Below, in pieces: positions 1 to 10,427 of a stretch of 40,679 bases of DNA. The notes under the pieces were generated by a model. It saw nothing but the letters and a program-made list of their open reading frames with translations. It was not told the origin of the DNA and ran no database searches. The DNA comes from Pseudonocardia sp. Its GTDB lineage: Bacteria > Actinomycetota > Actinomycetes > Mycobacteriales > Pseudonocardiaceae. The stretch lies in the NCBI GenBank assembly GCA_029266775.1, contig JAQSWF010000001.1, positions 1 to 40,679 on the forward strand, given 5' to 3'. Within the stretch, counting starts at the first letter, position 1, and each line of letters opens with the position of its first letter. The translations under genes and the position numbers were made by a program.

Positions 1-180
1 CGGCTTCCGATCGGGTACGGCAGTGCCGCGGGCATGTTGATGAACGGGTCGAAGATGAAGTCGCTGCGGCCCGCCTCGAGCACGAGCACCGTCGTGTCGC
101 CGTCCGCGCTGAGCCGGTTGCCCAGTACCGAGCCGGCCGAGCCCCCGCCCACGATGACGACGTCGTACCGCTTGCTCATC
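1..180 (-). CDS. GMC-family oxidoreductase (choline dehydrogenase-like), N-terminal fragment running off the window
   Basis: Reverse strand reads [40 protein letters not shown] dinucleotide-binding GxGxxG motif typical of GMC oxidoreductases; neighbours fit choline/betaine context. Confidence 0.8.
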
Positions 181-217
181 GTGCATCCCCTTCTCTGCCG
201 GTGGAGCGGTAGCTGCC

Positions 218-1765
218 CTATGCCTGGCTGTTGGGCGCGCCCTCGAGGTTGCGGGCCATGTGCTCGGGGAGGCAGCCGAGCTGGTGCCGGCCCTTGGTGC
301 GGAACCAGGCCAGGCCGAGAACGATGATCGCCCCGATGAACAGGAGCGGGAGGAACCGCAGCACGCCCTGGCCGAAGACCTCCGGTCGCGGCCACGCCAG
401 GTTCAGCGCCATGGCCGCACCCCACACGACGGCGAGAACGTTGATCGGGAGCCCCCAGCGGCCGAGGAAGAAGTAGCCCTGCGGTGGGTTCGGACCAGGC
501 CACTCGCCGCGCAGCCGCCGGCGCAACATCGGCGCGGTGACCAGCAGGTACGCCAGGTAGATCATAATGATCGCGACGCTCGTGACGGCCGTGAAGATCT
601 GCGGCGAACCGATGTTCACCACGAGGATCAGCACGGCGACCACGCCGGTGAGCACCGCCGGGACGACCGGCGTCTGGAACCGCGGGTGGATGCGGGCGAG
701 CCGGGCCCCCGCCGGCAGCGCATTGTCGCGGGCCATCGCGAACATCAACCGGATCGCCGCGGTCTGCACGGCCAGCTCGCAAACGGTTACGGCGATGATG
801 ATGCTGATCAGGAAGACCGTCCCGATTGTGCTGCCCAGCGCCTGCAGCACGATCAGCTGCAGGCCGCCGGCGCTCGTGCTGAGTGCCGGGTCGGACAGGT
901 CCGGCGCGGCGAGGATGCCGAACAGCAGGATCAGGCCGCCGATGACGAACGAGGCGATCACCGCGCGCAGGATCGCCGTCGGCGCTGTGCGGCGCGGGTC
1001 GACGGTCTCCTCGCCGAGCGAGCTGGCCGTGTCGAACCCGTACATCACGTAGGCGCTGGCGAGCGACGCGACGAGGAAGGCGCCGAGGTAGCCGAGCTGG
1101 TAGCCCTCCCCGTAGGACTGCGTGTCGAGCAGCACGCTCGGCGGGTTCACGATATTGACCGCGAGCAGCACGATCAGCAGGACGGCGGCGATCAGCTCGA
1201 TGAACACGCCGGCGCTGTTGATCCGGGACATGAGCTTGACCCCGAAGGCGTTCACCATGGTGGTGAACGTGATGAGGATCGCGCCCCAGATGACCGCGCT
1301 GGCCGCGAAGTCCGTCGGACCGGTGCCGTCACCGACGAGCTGGAAGCCCGACCAGATCTGCGGAAGCGTCACCTGGTACGCGAGCGCGACGGCCGCCAGC
1401 GTGACCACGGAGGCCGTGAACATGATCCAGCCGGCCAGCCACGAGGTCGTCGGCCCGGCCAGGCGCTTGGCCCAGTTGTAGACCGATCCCGCCACCGGGT
1501 AGCGGCCCGCGAGCTCCGCGAAGCACAGCGCCACCATCAGCTGCCCGACGAAGACCATCGGCCAGCTCCACCAGTACGCCGGCCCACCGAACGCCAGGCC
1601 GAAGTAGAACAGCTGAAATGTGCCGGTGAGGATCGAGATGTAGCTGACGCCCGCGGCGAAGCTGGCGAACTTGCCGATGCTGCGATCGAGCGTCTGCTGA
1701 TAGCCGAAGTCGGCCAGCCCGTCGTCTGCGGAGGTCGGTGCGCCGTGGTCCGAGTGCCTGCTCAT
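218..1765 (-). CDS. APC-family amino acid/amine permease
   Basis: Reverse [51 protein letters not shown]..., about 12 hydrophobic segments, APC N-terminal pattern; ATG at 1763-1765. Confidence 0.88.
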   Translation of the reverse strand: MSRHSDHGAPTSADDGLADFGYQQTLDRSIGKFASFAAGVSYISILTGTFQLFYFGLAFGGPAYWWSWPMVFVGQLMVALCFAELAGRYPVAGSVYNWAKRLAGPTTSWLAGWIMFTASVVTLAAVALAYQVTLPQIWSGFQLVGDGTGPTDFAASAVIWGAILITFTTMVNAFGVKLMSRINSAGVFIELIAAVLLIVLLAVNIVNPPSVLLDTQSYGEGYQLGYLGAFLVASLASAYVMYGFDTASSLGEETVDPRRTAPTAILRAVIASFVIGGLILLFGILAAPDLSDPALSTSAGGLQLIVLQALGSTIGTVFLISIIIAVTVCELAVQTAAIRLMFAMARDNALPAGARLARIHPRFQTPVVPAVLTGVVAVLILVVNIGSPQIFTAVTSVAIIMIYLAYLLVTAPMLRRRLRGEWPGPNPPQGYFFLGRWGLPINVLAVVWGAAMALNLAWPRPEVFGQGVLRFLPLLFIGAIIVLGLAWFRTKGRHQLGCLPEHMARNLEGAPNSQA

Positions 1766-1779
1766 GGTTCCTCCTGGGA

Positions 1780-3246
1780 TCAGGCTTTGAACCACCGCTG
1801 CGCAGACGGAGCGGTGTTGTGCCAGACGTGCTTGGTCTCCTGGTACTCGTGCAGCCCGGTCGGGCCGAGCTCGCGCCCGGTGCCCGACCGCTTCATCCCG
1901 CCCCACTCGGCCCCCGGGATGTAGGGGTGGTAGTCGTTGATCCACACGGTGCCGTGGCGCAAGGCGTCCGCCACCCGATGCGCGGTGGCCATGTCGTTCG
2001 TCCAGACGGCCCCCGCCAGCCCGTAGTCGGTTCCGTTGGCCAGCGCGACCGCCTCCTCCTCGCCTCGGAACCGCTCGACGGTGAGGATGGGACCAAAGGT
2101 CTCCTCCCGGACCACCCGCATCCCGGTGTGGCAGTCGGCGAACACGGTGGGCCGGTAGAAGAAACCCTTGGCCAGCGCGGGGTCGTCCGGGCGACGGCCC
2201 CCCGCGACGAGCCGGGCGCCCTCGGCCACCGCGGAGGCGACGTAGTCCTCGATCTTGGTGCGTTGGACCTCCGACACGAGCGGGCCGGACTCCGTCTCGG
2301 GGTCCAGGCCGTTGCCGAGCCGGATGCGCTCGGCACGGCGGGCCACCTCCGCAACCAGGGGGTCGTACAGGGAGTCTTCGACGATCAGCCGGGCGCCCGC
2401 GGAGCAAACCTGCCCGGCGTGCAGGAAGACGGCGACGAGGGCGTAGTCGACGACCGTGTCGAAGTCGGTGTCGGCGAAGACGACGTTCGGGTTCTTCCCA
2501 CCGAGCTCCAGCGACACGCGCTTCACGGTGTCCGCGGCCGCGCGCATGATCGCCTGACCGGTGGCCACACCGCCGGTGAACGAGACGAGGTCGACGTCCC
2601 GGTGCGCGACCAGCGGCGACCCGACCGAGCGCCCGTCGCCGAGCACGATGTTCACCGCGCCCGGCGGGGCGCCCGCTTCGGCGAGCAGCTCGACCAGCTT
2701 CAGCGAGGTCAGGGGGGTGACCTCGCTCGGCTTGATCACCACCGTGTTGCCGGCGGCCAGCGCCGGAGCGACCTTCCACGATAGCTGCAGCAGCGGGTAG
2801 TTCCAGGGCGTGATCAGCGCGCAGACGCCGACGGGCTCGTGCACGACGCGGCTGACCACATGCGACAAGCCGGTGTCGACGACGCGACCGGAGTCGGCGG
2901 CCACGAGGTCGGCGTAGTAGCGGAACACGTTCGTCACGTCGTCGACGTCGATGCCGCTCTCGATCAACGTCTTGCCGGTGTCCAGCGTCTCGGTGCGGGC
3001 GATCTGCTCCTTGTCCCGCTGGAGAAGGTCGGCGACGCGGTGGAGCAGGGCGGCGCGCTCGGCCGTGGGTGTGCGCGGCCACGGCCCGGCGTCGAAGGCG
3101 GCGCGGGCGGCAGCGACGGCCCGGTCGACATCCTCGGGCCCGGCCTGGTCCAGCCGGTCCACCACGCTCGCGTCGAACGGGTTGACGACGTCCGCGGTTC
3201 CACCGGATCCGGTGGTCCAGGTTCCGTCGATGAACTGGTGCGACAC
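1780..3246 (-). CDS. Aldehyde dehydrogenase, betaine-aldehyde dehydrogenase-like
   Basis: 488 aa; FTGGVATGQAIM, VSLELGGKNPNVVFAD, AGQVCSAGARL catalytic Cys motif. Confidence 0.9.
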   Translation of the reverse strand: MSHQFIDGTWTTGSGGTADVVNPFDASVVDRLDQAGPEDVDRAVAAARAAFDAGPWPRTPTAERAALLHRVADLLQRDKEQIARTETLDTGKTLIESGIDVDDVTNVFRYYADLVAADSGRVVDTGLSHVVSRVVHEPVGVCALITPWNYPLLQLSWKVAPALAAGNTVVIKPSEVTPLTSLKLVELLAEAGAPPGAVNIVLGDGRSVGSPLVAHRDVDLVSFTGGVATGQAIMRAAADTVKRVSLELGGKNPNVVFADTDFDTVVDYALVAVFLHAGQVCSAGARLIVEDSLYDPLVAEVARRAERIRLGNGLDPETESGPLVSEVQRTKIEDYVASAVAEGARLVAGGRRPDDPALAKGFFYRPTVFADCHTGMRVVREETFGPILTVERFRGEEEAVALANGTDYGLAGAVWTNDMATAHRVADALRHGTVWINDYHPYIPGAEWGGMKRSGTGRELGPTGLHEYQETKHVWHNTAPSAQRWFKA

Positions 3247-3316
3247 GAGGCCCGATCATTCTCGCCCCTTGTCGCGCGTCAATACTCGTGTTGTATCCGG
3301 CGCGTAGAGTTTCGCC

Positions 3317-4090
3317 ATGAGCAACACTCCGCGTCGTCGTGACGCGGTCGGGGTGCAGTCCGTCGATCGGGCGATCACCGTCCTCGAGATCCTCGCCCGG
3401 CGCGGGGAGGCCGGCGTCAGCGAAGTTGCCGCCGAGATCGCCGTGCACAAGTCGACGGCGTTCCGGCTGCTCGGCGCGCTCGAGGGGCGCGGGCTGGTCG
3501 AGCAGGCCGGCGACCGTGGCAAGTACCGGCTCGGCGTCGGGCTCATCCCGCTGGCCGGTGCGGTCTCGAACCGGCTGGATGTCACGCAGCAGGGCCGGCC
3601 GGTGTGCGAGCGGTTGGCCACCGAGCTGGGCGAGACCGTGAACCTCGCCGTGCTGCAGGGACAGTGGGCCGTGAACGTCGACCAGGCGCGAGGCCCGTCC
3701 ACGGTGTCGACCCACAACTGGGTCGGGCAGCTGACCCCGGTCTACTGCACGTCGAGCGGCAGGGTGCTGCTGGCGTTCACCGACCCGGCCCGGCGCGGCC
3801 CGCTTCCGCCGATGCGGCGCTTCACCAACCGGACGGTGACGGACCCGGCCGAGCTGGAGCGGGAGCTCGGAGTAGTCCGGGAGACCGGCGTCGCGCGGGT
3901 GTGCCAGGAGTACGAGGAGGGGCTGAACGCCATCGCCGTGCCGGTCCGCGACCGCTTCGGCTCGGTCGTGGCCGCCCTCAGCGTCTCAGGCCCGTCGTTC
4001 CGGCTGACGCCGCAGCGGATGGACGAGATCGTCCCGGCGCTGGTGGAGGGCGCGACAGAGGTCAGTCGGCGGATGGGACATGTGGGCTGA
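3317..4090 (+). CDS. IclR-family transcriptional regulator
   Basis: SVDRAITVLEILARRGEAGVSEVAAEIAVHKSTAFRLLGALEGRGLVEQ wHTH plus C-terminal IclR effector domain; divergent from the aldehyde dehydrogenase. Confidence 0.9.
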   Translation: MSNTPRRRDAVGVQSVDRAITVLEILARRGEAGVSEVAAEIAVHKSTAFRLLGALEGRGLVEQAGDRGKYRLGVGLIPLAGAVSNRLDVTQQGRPVCERLATELGETVNLAVLQGQWAVNVDQARGPSTVSTHNWVGQLTPVYCTSSGRVLLAFTDPARRGPLPPMRRFTNRTVTDPAELERELGVVRETGVARVCQEYEEGLNAIAVPVRDRFGSVVAALSVSGPSFRLTPQRMDEIVPALVEGATEVSRRMGHVG

Positions 4091-4105
4091 GCGGGTCACG
4101 GTCGG

Positions 4106-5235
4106 TCAGCGGAACCTCGCGGGGTCGAACAGCGCGATCGGGTGTCGCGTGGTGCCGTCGGTGGCGAGGTCGGCAAGGATCTCCCCCACCACCGGCATGA
4201 ACTTGAACCCGTGTCCCGAGAAGCCGCACGCCACCGTCACACGGTCGTGCATCGGGTGCGGAGCGATCACGAAGTGCTCATCAGGAGTCGTCGTGTACAT
4301 GCAGGCCACCTGCTTGAGCGGGGTGCCGGCCAGCGTCGGCAGGGTGTCGTGCAGCCGCGCCTGCATGGCGGCGATCTCGGTCGGCGTGACGACGCGGTCG
4401 AGTGCGTCGGGGTCGGTCTCGCGGCCGTGGCTGAAGAAGGCGACCTTGGCTCCGCCGCTGGGCCCGTCGATGGCCGGAAAGCCGTAGATCTGGGTGCCGG
4501 CCGCCTGCGTGGCGATGTAGACCGGATGGTCGAGGTAGGGACCAACCCCGCCGACCGGGTCGAACCAGTGCTGCACCTGGCGCTCGACGCGCAACGGCAG
4601 GCCCAGGTCGGCGAGCAGTCGCGGCGCCCACGCACCCGGTGTCACCACGAGGTGTCCGGCCGTGACCACGCCGTCGGACGTCTGCACCCGCGCCCCGCCT
4701 GCGTCCGCTGTCCATGCCAGTACCTGGTGCCCGAACCGCAGTTCTGCGCCGTCGCGGGCGGCGAGGTCGAGGTGGGTGGCCACGCTCCGCTCCGGTCGGA
4801 CGAAGCCGGCCCGCTCTTCGAAGACCGCGACCTCGCCCGGGGCGAGGGTGAACGTCGGGAACCGGACCCGGGCGGCGGCCCGGTCGAGGACCTCATGCGG
4901 AAGGTCCCACTCGCGGGCGGCGGCGAGCGAGCCGCTCACCAGCCTGCTGTCGGCGGGTCCGAGGTAGAGGCCGCCGGTCAGCGTGAGCAGGGTGACCGCC
5001 GACTCCTTCTCCGCCTCCTCCCACAGCTCGTAAGCGCGGACGAGGAGCGGGACGTACGCGGGGCCTCGTAGTAGGACTGGGGGATGATCCGCGAGCCGCC
5101 GTGGCTCGAGCCGCGGTCGTGCGCGGGGGCGAACTGTTCGAGCCCGAGCACGAGCTGCCCGCGTGCGGCGAGGTGGCGGGCGGCGGCCGAGCCCATGCCG
5201 CCGAGGCCGATCACGACGACGTCATAGGCGCTCAC
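4106..5235 (-). pseudogene. Sarcosine oxidase / N-methyl-tryptophan oxidase-like FAD oxidoreductase, frameshifted
   Basis: N-terminal part (GTG 5233-5235; [26 protein letters not shown]...[16 protein letters not shown]) and C-terminal part (ORF 4106..4939 and upstream continuation [34 protein letters not shown]) lie in different frames; switch near 5059-5065. Confidence 0.8.
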
Positions 5236-5251
5236 CGGTGGACCTCGCACG

Positions 5252-6415
5252 TCAGGAGCGGGTCGTGGCGGGGGTCGGCTCGACAGGGATGCGCGGACGG
5301 GCGGCGCCGCAGGCGACCAGGCCCAGCGCGAGGGCGCCGACTACGACGAACAGCGCGCCGAGGATGCCGACGTTCTCGGCCAGCAGGCCGATCAGGGGCG
5401 GGCCGGCGAGGAACGCGGTGTAGCCGATCGAGCTGACCACCGATACCCGCACGGCTGCGCGCGCCGGGTCGTCGGCCGCCGCGCTCATCCCGACGGGGAA
5501 GCCGAGCGCGGCGCCCATCCCCCACAGCACCGCACCTGCCATGGCCACCGGAGCCGACCCGCCCAGCAGCACGAGCAGCAGGCCGGCAAGGCCCACCGCG
5601 GCCGTGCCGTGCAGCACGGGCACCCGACCGAAGCGCTCGAGGAGGGTGCCTCCCAGCAGCCGCCCGATCGTCATGGCGGTGACGAAGATCCCGAACGCGA
5701 GCGCGCCGACCGTCTCGCTCGTGCCGTAACCGTCCACCATCGCCACGGCCATCCAGTCGTTGGCCGATCCCTCGGTGAAGGCGAAGCCCAGCACCATGAG
5801 TCCGACGGCGAGCGTGCGCGGCTCGCGCCAGGCCGTCAGCGCGCTCGCGCGCGGGGAACCGTCCGAGCTCACCTCGGTGAGGTGGCCGGGCAGGAAGTGC
5901 GGCACGGTCAGCACCATCGAGATCGGCGCGAGCACCCCCACCACGAGCACCTGAACGGCGAGCGGAACGCCGAGGGCCGCGCAGAGCGCGCCCACGCCCG
6001 CGCCGGTGACGGTGCCGATGCTGAAACCCGCGTGCAGCCGGGGCATGAGCGAGCGGTTCAGCTCGCGCTCGACGTCGGCGCCTTCGACGTTCATCGCGAC
6101 GTCCCAGACGCCCATGCCCAGCCCGACGAGCACCATGCTCGGAGCCACGAGCGGCACGGAGCTCGTCAGCAGGCCGATCCCCATCCCGACGAGGCCGAGC
6201 CCGGAAGAGACGGAACCGGCGAACACCGCGCGGCTCGCCCCGAGCCGCTGCACGATCGGGCCGGACAGCGGCAGCCCCGCCACCGCACCGATCGACACGC
6301 ACAGGAGCAGCAGGCCGAGCTGCGCCGACGACAGGCCGAGAGTGTCGCGCAGTGCCGGCGTTCGCGAGATGAACGACGCGAACAGCAGGCCGTTCACGAC
6401 GAAGGCCACGGCCAC
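5252..6415 (-). CDS. MFS transporter
   Basis: [52 protein letters not shown]...; about 12 TM segments. Start uncertain: no ATG in the plausible region, GTG at 6415 or 6409 possible. Confidence 0.8.
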   Translation of the reverse strand: MAVAFVVNGLLFASFISRTPALRDTLGLSSAQLGLLLLCVSIGAVAGLPLSGPIVQRLGASRAVFAGSVSSGLGLVGMGIGLLTSSVPLVAPSMVLVGLGMGVWDVAMNVEGADVERELNRSLMPRLHAGFSIGTVTGAGVGALCAALGVPLAVQVLVVGVLAPISMVLTVPHFLPGHLTEVSSDGSPRASALTAWREPRTLAVGLMVLGFAFTEGSANDWMAVAMVDGYGTSETVGALAFGIFVTAMTIGRLLGGTLLERFGRVPVLHGTAAVGLAGLLLVLLGGSAPVAMAGAVLWGMGAALGFPVGMSAAADDPARAAVRVSVVSSIGYTAFLAGPPLIGLLAENVGILGALFVVVGALALGLVACGAARPRIPVEPTPATTRS

Positions 6416-6478
6416 AGCGGTGCGGGCCCGCGTGGTCCGCGGCGAGGCCTGCAGGTCGGTCGTGCTGGACGTCCCCTG

Positions 6479-6492
6479 TCGAATCGATTCGA
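6479..6492. promoter_or_regulatory. Perfect 14-bp palindrome TCGAATCGATTCGA, putative LacI-family operator
   Basis: Perfect dyad with central CG between divergent MFS and LacI genes. Confidence 0.6.
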
Positions 6493-6546
6493 TGCCTCCA
6501 CGATACGCGGCTCCGCAGTGGCCCTCAACCGGATACGGTCGCGTTC

Positions 6547-7644
6547 GTGCCCCCTCGCCGCGCCAACGGGAGCCCCTCGCGGGCCCGTGCGGCAACCGCG
6601 CGCCCGACGCTGGCGTCCGTGGCCTCGCGGGCAGGCGTCTCGCCGTCGACGGCCTCGCTCGTCTTCGCCGGCAGCCCCCGCGTCGCACCGGCGACCCGCG
6701 ACCGGGTGCTGAGCGCCGCGGCCGAGCTGGGCTACGCCGGTCCGGACCCGATCGCCGCGTCTCTGCGCCGCGGTCGCAGCGGGATCGTCGGGACGTTCAT
6801 CGGGGAACGCCTCCTCTACGCGTTCCGCGACCCGGTCGCCGTCCAGCTGCTCGACGGCATCACCGAGGTGCTCGGCAGCCACGGCGTCGGGCTCCTCCTG
6901 CTCGCGGGGGACGGCGGCCGACCACCGATCGACCAGCTCGCCAGGATGCCGCTCGACGCCGCGATCTTCGCCACCTGTGGACTCGAGGACGATCCGGCCC
7001 TGGAGCTGCTGCAGGCGCGCGGCGTGCCCATCGTCGCGGTCGAGGGCCCCGTCACCGAGGGCGTCGCACTGGTTGACATCGACGACCGCGCTGGCACCGC
7101 CCGAGTCGCCGCTCACCTGCGTGACCTCGGACACCACCGGGTCGCCTCCGTCGCGATGCCGCTGCGCCTCGACGGAACGCGCGGACTCGTCAACGCGGCC
7201 CGCCGCGCCCGGGCCCACTACCGGGATGTGCGGCACCGCATCGAGGGCGTCGAGGACGTGTTCGGTCCGGTGCCGGTGTACGAGACGGCGAGCAACGCCG
7301 TCGACGAGGGCGAGGCCGCCGGCCGGATCCTGCTCGACGTCCCCGCCGAGCGGCGCCCGACCGCGATCGTGGCCCAGAGCGACGTCCTTGCGGCCGGGGT
7401 GCTGCAGGCTGCGGCCGGACTGGGGCTGCGCGTGCCGGACGACGTCAGCGTGGTCGGGTTCGACGGGGCGGACCTGCCGTGGCTGAGCCCGGTCCGGCTG
7501 ACCACCGTGGTGCAGCCATCCGAGGCGAAGGGGCGCGCGGCGGCCCGAGCGGCGATGACCCTGGTGGACGGCCAGCGCCCGGACGACGTGCTGCTGCCCG
7601 TCACCGTGCGCCTCGGGACCACGACCGGCCCGCCGCGCGACTGA
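6547..7644 (+). CDS. LacI-family transcriptional regulator
   Basis: PTLASVASRAGVSPSTASLVFAGSPRVAPATRDRVLSAAAELGYAG: LacI HTH, then periplasmic-binding-like effector domain; GTG start. Confidence 0.9.
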   Translation: MPPRRANGSPSRARAATARPTLASVASRAGVSPSTASLVFAGSPRVAPATRDRVLSAAAELGYAGPDPIAASLRRGRSGIVGTFIGERLLYAFRDPVAVQLLDGITEVLGSHGVGLLLLAGDGGRPPIDQLARMPLDAAIFATCGLEDDPALELLQARGVPIVAVEGPVTEGVALVDIDDRAGTARVAAHLRDLGHHRVASVAMPLRLDGTRGLVNAARRARAHYRDVRHRIEGVEDVFGPVPVYETASNAVDEGEAAGRILLDVPAERRPTAIVAQSDVLAAGVLQAAAGLGLRVPDDVSVVGFDGADLPWLSPVRLTTVVQPSEAKGRAAARAAMTLVDGQRPDDVLLPVTVRLGTTTGPPRD

Positions 7645-7801
7645 GCGAACGCTCCCTGTGCGAGACACCAACGCATGTCGTATGGATCAACGCCGCGGCG
7701 AGCAAGGCGGAGATCCACAGGTGGCATGACTGGTCGCCGGGTAATCACCGCACGTGGGACGCTATCGACGGGCGAGGCGCACACTGTCGGACGGAGGCGG
7801 G

Positions 7802-9049
7802 ATGACGACCGGCGAGCGAACCCCCCGGGTGGTGGCGGCAGCGCCGCACGCGCCGCTCCGGCCACCGCAACCTCGTGCGCTCGAAAACGGACGGCAGCGC
7901 GCCGAACCGGCCGACGATGCACACGTACCCCGGGTACTCCGGGTCGGGGCTGCGCTGGGGTGGCGGCTGCTCGTCGTGGTCGCTTCGCTCTACGCCATCG
8001 GCTGGGCGGTCGCCTACGTCGCCTCGGTCGTGGTTCCCGTCGCCATCGCGCTGCTGATCGCCGCCCTCCTGACGCCCGCCGTGCACTGGTTGGAGGCCCG
8101 GCGGGTGCCGCGGGGAGTGGCGACCGCCCTCGTCCTCGTCGGTGGGCTGGCCCTGCTCGGCGGCGTGCTGACCTTTGTCGTGCGCACCTTCGTCACCGGT
8201 GTCCCCGATCTCGCGTCGCAGCTCACCACCAGCATCAACGAGGTTGTGGACTGGGTGCGCACCGGGCCGCTGCGGCTCAGCGACGACCAGCTGGTGACGT
8301 TCCAGACCGAGATCCTCAACCTGCTCAGCTCGAACCAGGCGTCGATCACAGCTGGGGCGCTGACCACGGCGGCGACCGTGGGCGAGGTGGTCACCGAGGT
8401 CCTGCTCGTCGTGTTCACGCTGATCTTCTTCCTGCACGGCGGCTCGGCGATCTGGAAGTTCCTGCTCGGCGTCGTGCCTCGCGACGTGCGCCCTCGCGTC
8501 GACGTGGCCGGGCGGCGCGGGCTGGCCGCTCTGGTCAGCTACGTCCGGGCGACCACGGCGGTGGCCACGGTCGACGCCGTGGTGATTGGAATCGCTCTCG
8601 CCGTGCTCGGGGTCCCGCTCGCGGTGCCGCTGGCCGCGCTGGTGTTCCTCGGCGCCTTCATCCCCATCATCGGCGCGGTGGTGGCCGGGACGATCGCGGT
8701 GCTCATCGCGCTGGTCGCGAACGGGCTCGTGACGGCGTTGATCTTGCTGGGCGTGGTCGTCGCGGTGATGCAGCTGGAGAGCCACCTGCTGCAACCGCTC
8801 CTACTCGGGCGTGCGGTCAAACTCCATCCACTGGCGGTGGTGCTGTCGATCGCAACGGGGCTGGTCGTCGCCGGCATCGCCGGTGCCCTGCTCGCCGTGC
8901 CGCTGCTCGCCGTGCTCAACTCCGGCATCCGCTCGCTGCTCAGCGAGGCGGACGAGCACGTCGACCCCGAGGACGTCCACACGAGCGAGCCGGAAGAGAC
9001 CGGCCCCGACGACCCGAGCCTCGACCGCCAGCCCGACCTCACGCCCTGA
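7802..9049 (+). CDS. AI-2E family transporter (permease-like membrane protein)
   Basis: WAVAYVASVVVPVAIALLIAALLTPAVHWLEARRVPRGVATALVLV...GAFIPIIGAVVAG...MQLESHLLQPLLLGRAVKLHPLAVVLSI, characteristic AI-2E transporter core. Confidence 0.9.
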   Translation: MTTGERTPRVVAAAPHAPLRPPQPRALENGRQRAEPADDAHVPRVLRVGAALGWRLLVVVASLYAIGWAVAYVASVVVPVAIALLIAALLTPAVHWLEARRVPRGVATALVLVGGLALLGGVLTFVVRTFVTGVPDLASQLTTSINEVVDWVRTGPLRLSDDQLVTFQTEILNLLSSNQASITAGALTTAATVGEVVTEVLLVVFTLIFFLHGGSAIWKFLLGVVPRDVRPRVDVAGRRGLAALVSYVRATTAVATVDAVVIGIALAVLGVPLAVPLAALVFLGAFIPIIGAVVAGTIAVLIALVANGLVTALILLGVVVAVMQLESHLLQPLLLGRAVKLHPLAVVLSIATGLVVAGIAGALLAVPLLAVLNSGIRSLLSEADEHVDPEDVHTSEPEETGPDDPSLDRQPDLTP

Positions 9050-9084
9050 CGAACCATTCCGGGGAGCAGGGCGCGCGCCGTGAC

Positions 9085-9137
9085 CGAGCGCAAGCGGCGT
9101 TGGCAAAGGTAGACCTTGCCAACGCCGCTTGCGCTCG
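9085..9137. repeat. Long palindrome (22-bp perfect arms, 9-nt loop), element A; also a possible bidirectional terminator
   Basis: Arms 9085-9106 cgagcgcaagcggcgttggcaa and 9116-9137 exact reverse complement; lies between convergent genes; homologous to 14326-14380. Confidence 0.85.
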
Positions 9138-9152
9138 ATGGGGCTCGGGTCG

Positions 9153-10400
9153 TCAGCGGACAGTGCGCCGCGGGTGCTCGGCGAAGAACCGCACCATCTC
9201 CGCCGAGGCATCGGGACCTGCGGGGTCGGTGTAGCTGCCGCCCGCGGTTCCACCGGACCAGGCATGGCCCAGCCCGTGCACCGTCCACTGCTCGGCTATG
9301 ACCGCGCCGTCGCGGCGCACCACCGTCTTCGCCGCGCTGCGGCCGGGGCCCCGCTCGGACGTGCTGACACCGGTCGCCGGACCGCGGGAGAACTGCTCGA
9401 CGACATGGGTCGCGTTACCCGGCTCGACCGTCGTGTCGGCGTCGCCGTGGAACGCGATCACGGGCACGGTCCGGTCGACCGGCCGGACCCGCCGGCCCTG
9501 CCGCATGGCGGCGAACGCCGAGGCGAGATCGTGCGCGCACCCGTGCGGCAGCCCGGAGTGCACGCCGGCGGCGGCGACCACGTCGGGGTAGGTGGCCGCG
9601 AGCACCGCTGCCATCGCCGCGCCGGCGGAGAACCCGACGACGTACACGCGATCGGGGTCGACGGCGCTCTGCGCCGCGATCTCCGCGACGATGCCCGCGA
9701 GGATCGCCGGCTCACCGGCGCCGCGCTGCTGGTCGCCGGGCTCGAACCAGTTCCAGTACCGCATGACGTTGGCCGACCGGACCTGCTCCGGGTACGCGAC
9801 CAGGAAACCGTGCTCCTCGGCCAACGCGCTCATGCGGGTGGCGGCCGCGAAGTCCGCGGCGGTCTGGGTGCCGCCGTGCAACATGACGATCAGCGGTCGG
9901 GGGCCTGCTCCCGTCGTCGGGATGTAGAGGATGTACGGCCGCTCGCCGGCAGGGCCGCGGTACGTACGTATGTCGGTCCGGCCGGGCAGCGCGGGCATCG
10001 CAGGCGCGGCCGCACCCTGCCTCCCGAGACCGGGCAGGTCCGCGAGGCCCGGCAGCGCAGAGAGGTTGCGCAGCGCCGAGACGTCGGGCTTGAGTGCCGA
10101 GAGGTCAGGGGAGGTCGACGTCGAGGTCGTGCGCAGGTGATCCACGACTCGGCCGAGGCGCTCGCGCAGCAGGCCGCGCAGGCCGCCGTCCGGGCACCGA
10201 CGAGAAGGCGGCTCCGTCGCAGGGCCCTCACGCTCGAGCGGGCTCTCCAGCCCGGCGCCCCGGCCTCGTCCGTCCGAACCCGCGAGGGTGCGCTGGATCA
10301 GCGCGGTCGCCTCGGCAAGACGTCCGGCCCTGGTGAGGGCGGCCGCTTCGGCCATCGCAGCGGCCTGCTCGTCGTGCTGATCTCGGATCTCGCCAGCCAC
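9153..10400 (-). CDS. PHB depolymerase / feruloyl esterase family alpha/beta hydrolase
   Basis: RPLIVMLHGGTQTAADFAAATRMSALAEEHGFLVAYPEQ...VYVVGFSAGAAMAAVLAATYPD (GxSxG nucleophile elbow) ...HGDADTTV...WTVHGLGHAWSGG; GTG start at 10400. Confidence 0.88.
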   Translation of the reverse strand: MAGEIRDQHDEQAAAMAEAAALTRAGRLAEATALIQRTLAGSDGRGRGAGLESPLEREGPATEPPSRRCPDGGLRGLLRERLGRVVDHLRTTSTSTSPDLSALKPDVSALRNLSALPGLADLPGLGRQGAAAPAMPALPGRTDIRTYRGPAGERPYILYIPTTGAGPRPLIVMLHGGTQTAADFAAATRMSALAEEHGFLVAYPEQVRSANVMRYWNWFEPGDQQRGAGEPAILAGIVAEIAAQSAVDPDRVYVVGFSAGAAMAAVLAATYPDVVAAAGVHSGLPHGCAHDLASAFAAMRQGRRVRPVDRTVPVIAFHGDADTTVEPGNATHVVEQFSRGPATGVSTSERGPGRSAAKTVVRRDGAVIAEQWTVHGLGHAWSGGTAGGSYTDPAGPDASAEMVRFFAEHPRRTVR

Positions 10401-10427
10401 CCTCGTACTCCTTCTACCATCCGTTCG

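Noticed and set aside
218-3715. 1165-aa minus-strand ORF in the ORF track
   Set aside because: Only the APC permease part (218-1765) is protein-like; the rest is an Arg/Gly/Pro-rich out-of-frame read of the aldehyde dehydrogenase and antisense of IclR, a high-GC artefact
6416-6688. N-terminal extension of the MFS ORF beyond 6415
   Set aside because: Arg/Pro-rich, runs through the palindrome and into the antisense of the LacI gene; no start codon support, so the extension is not called
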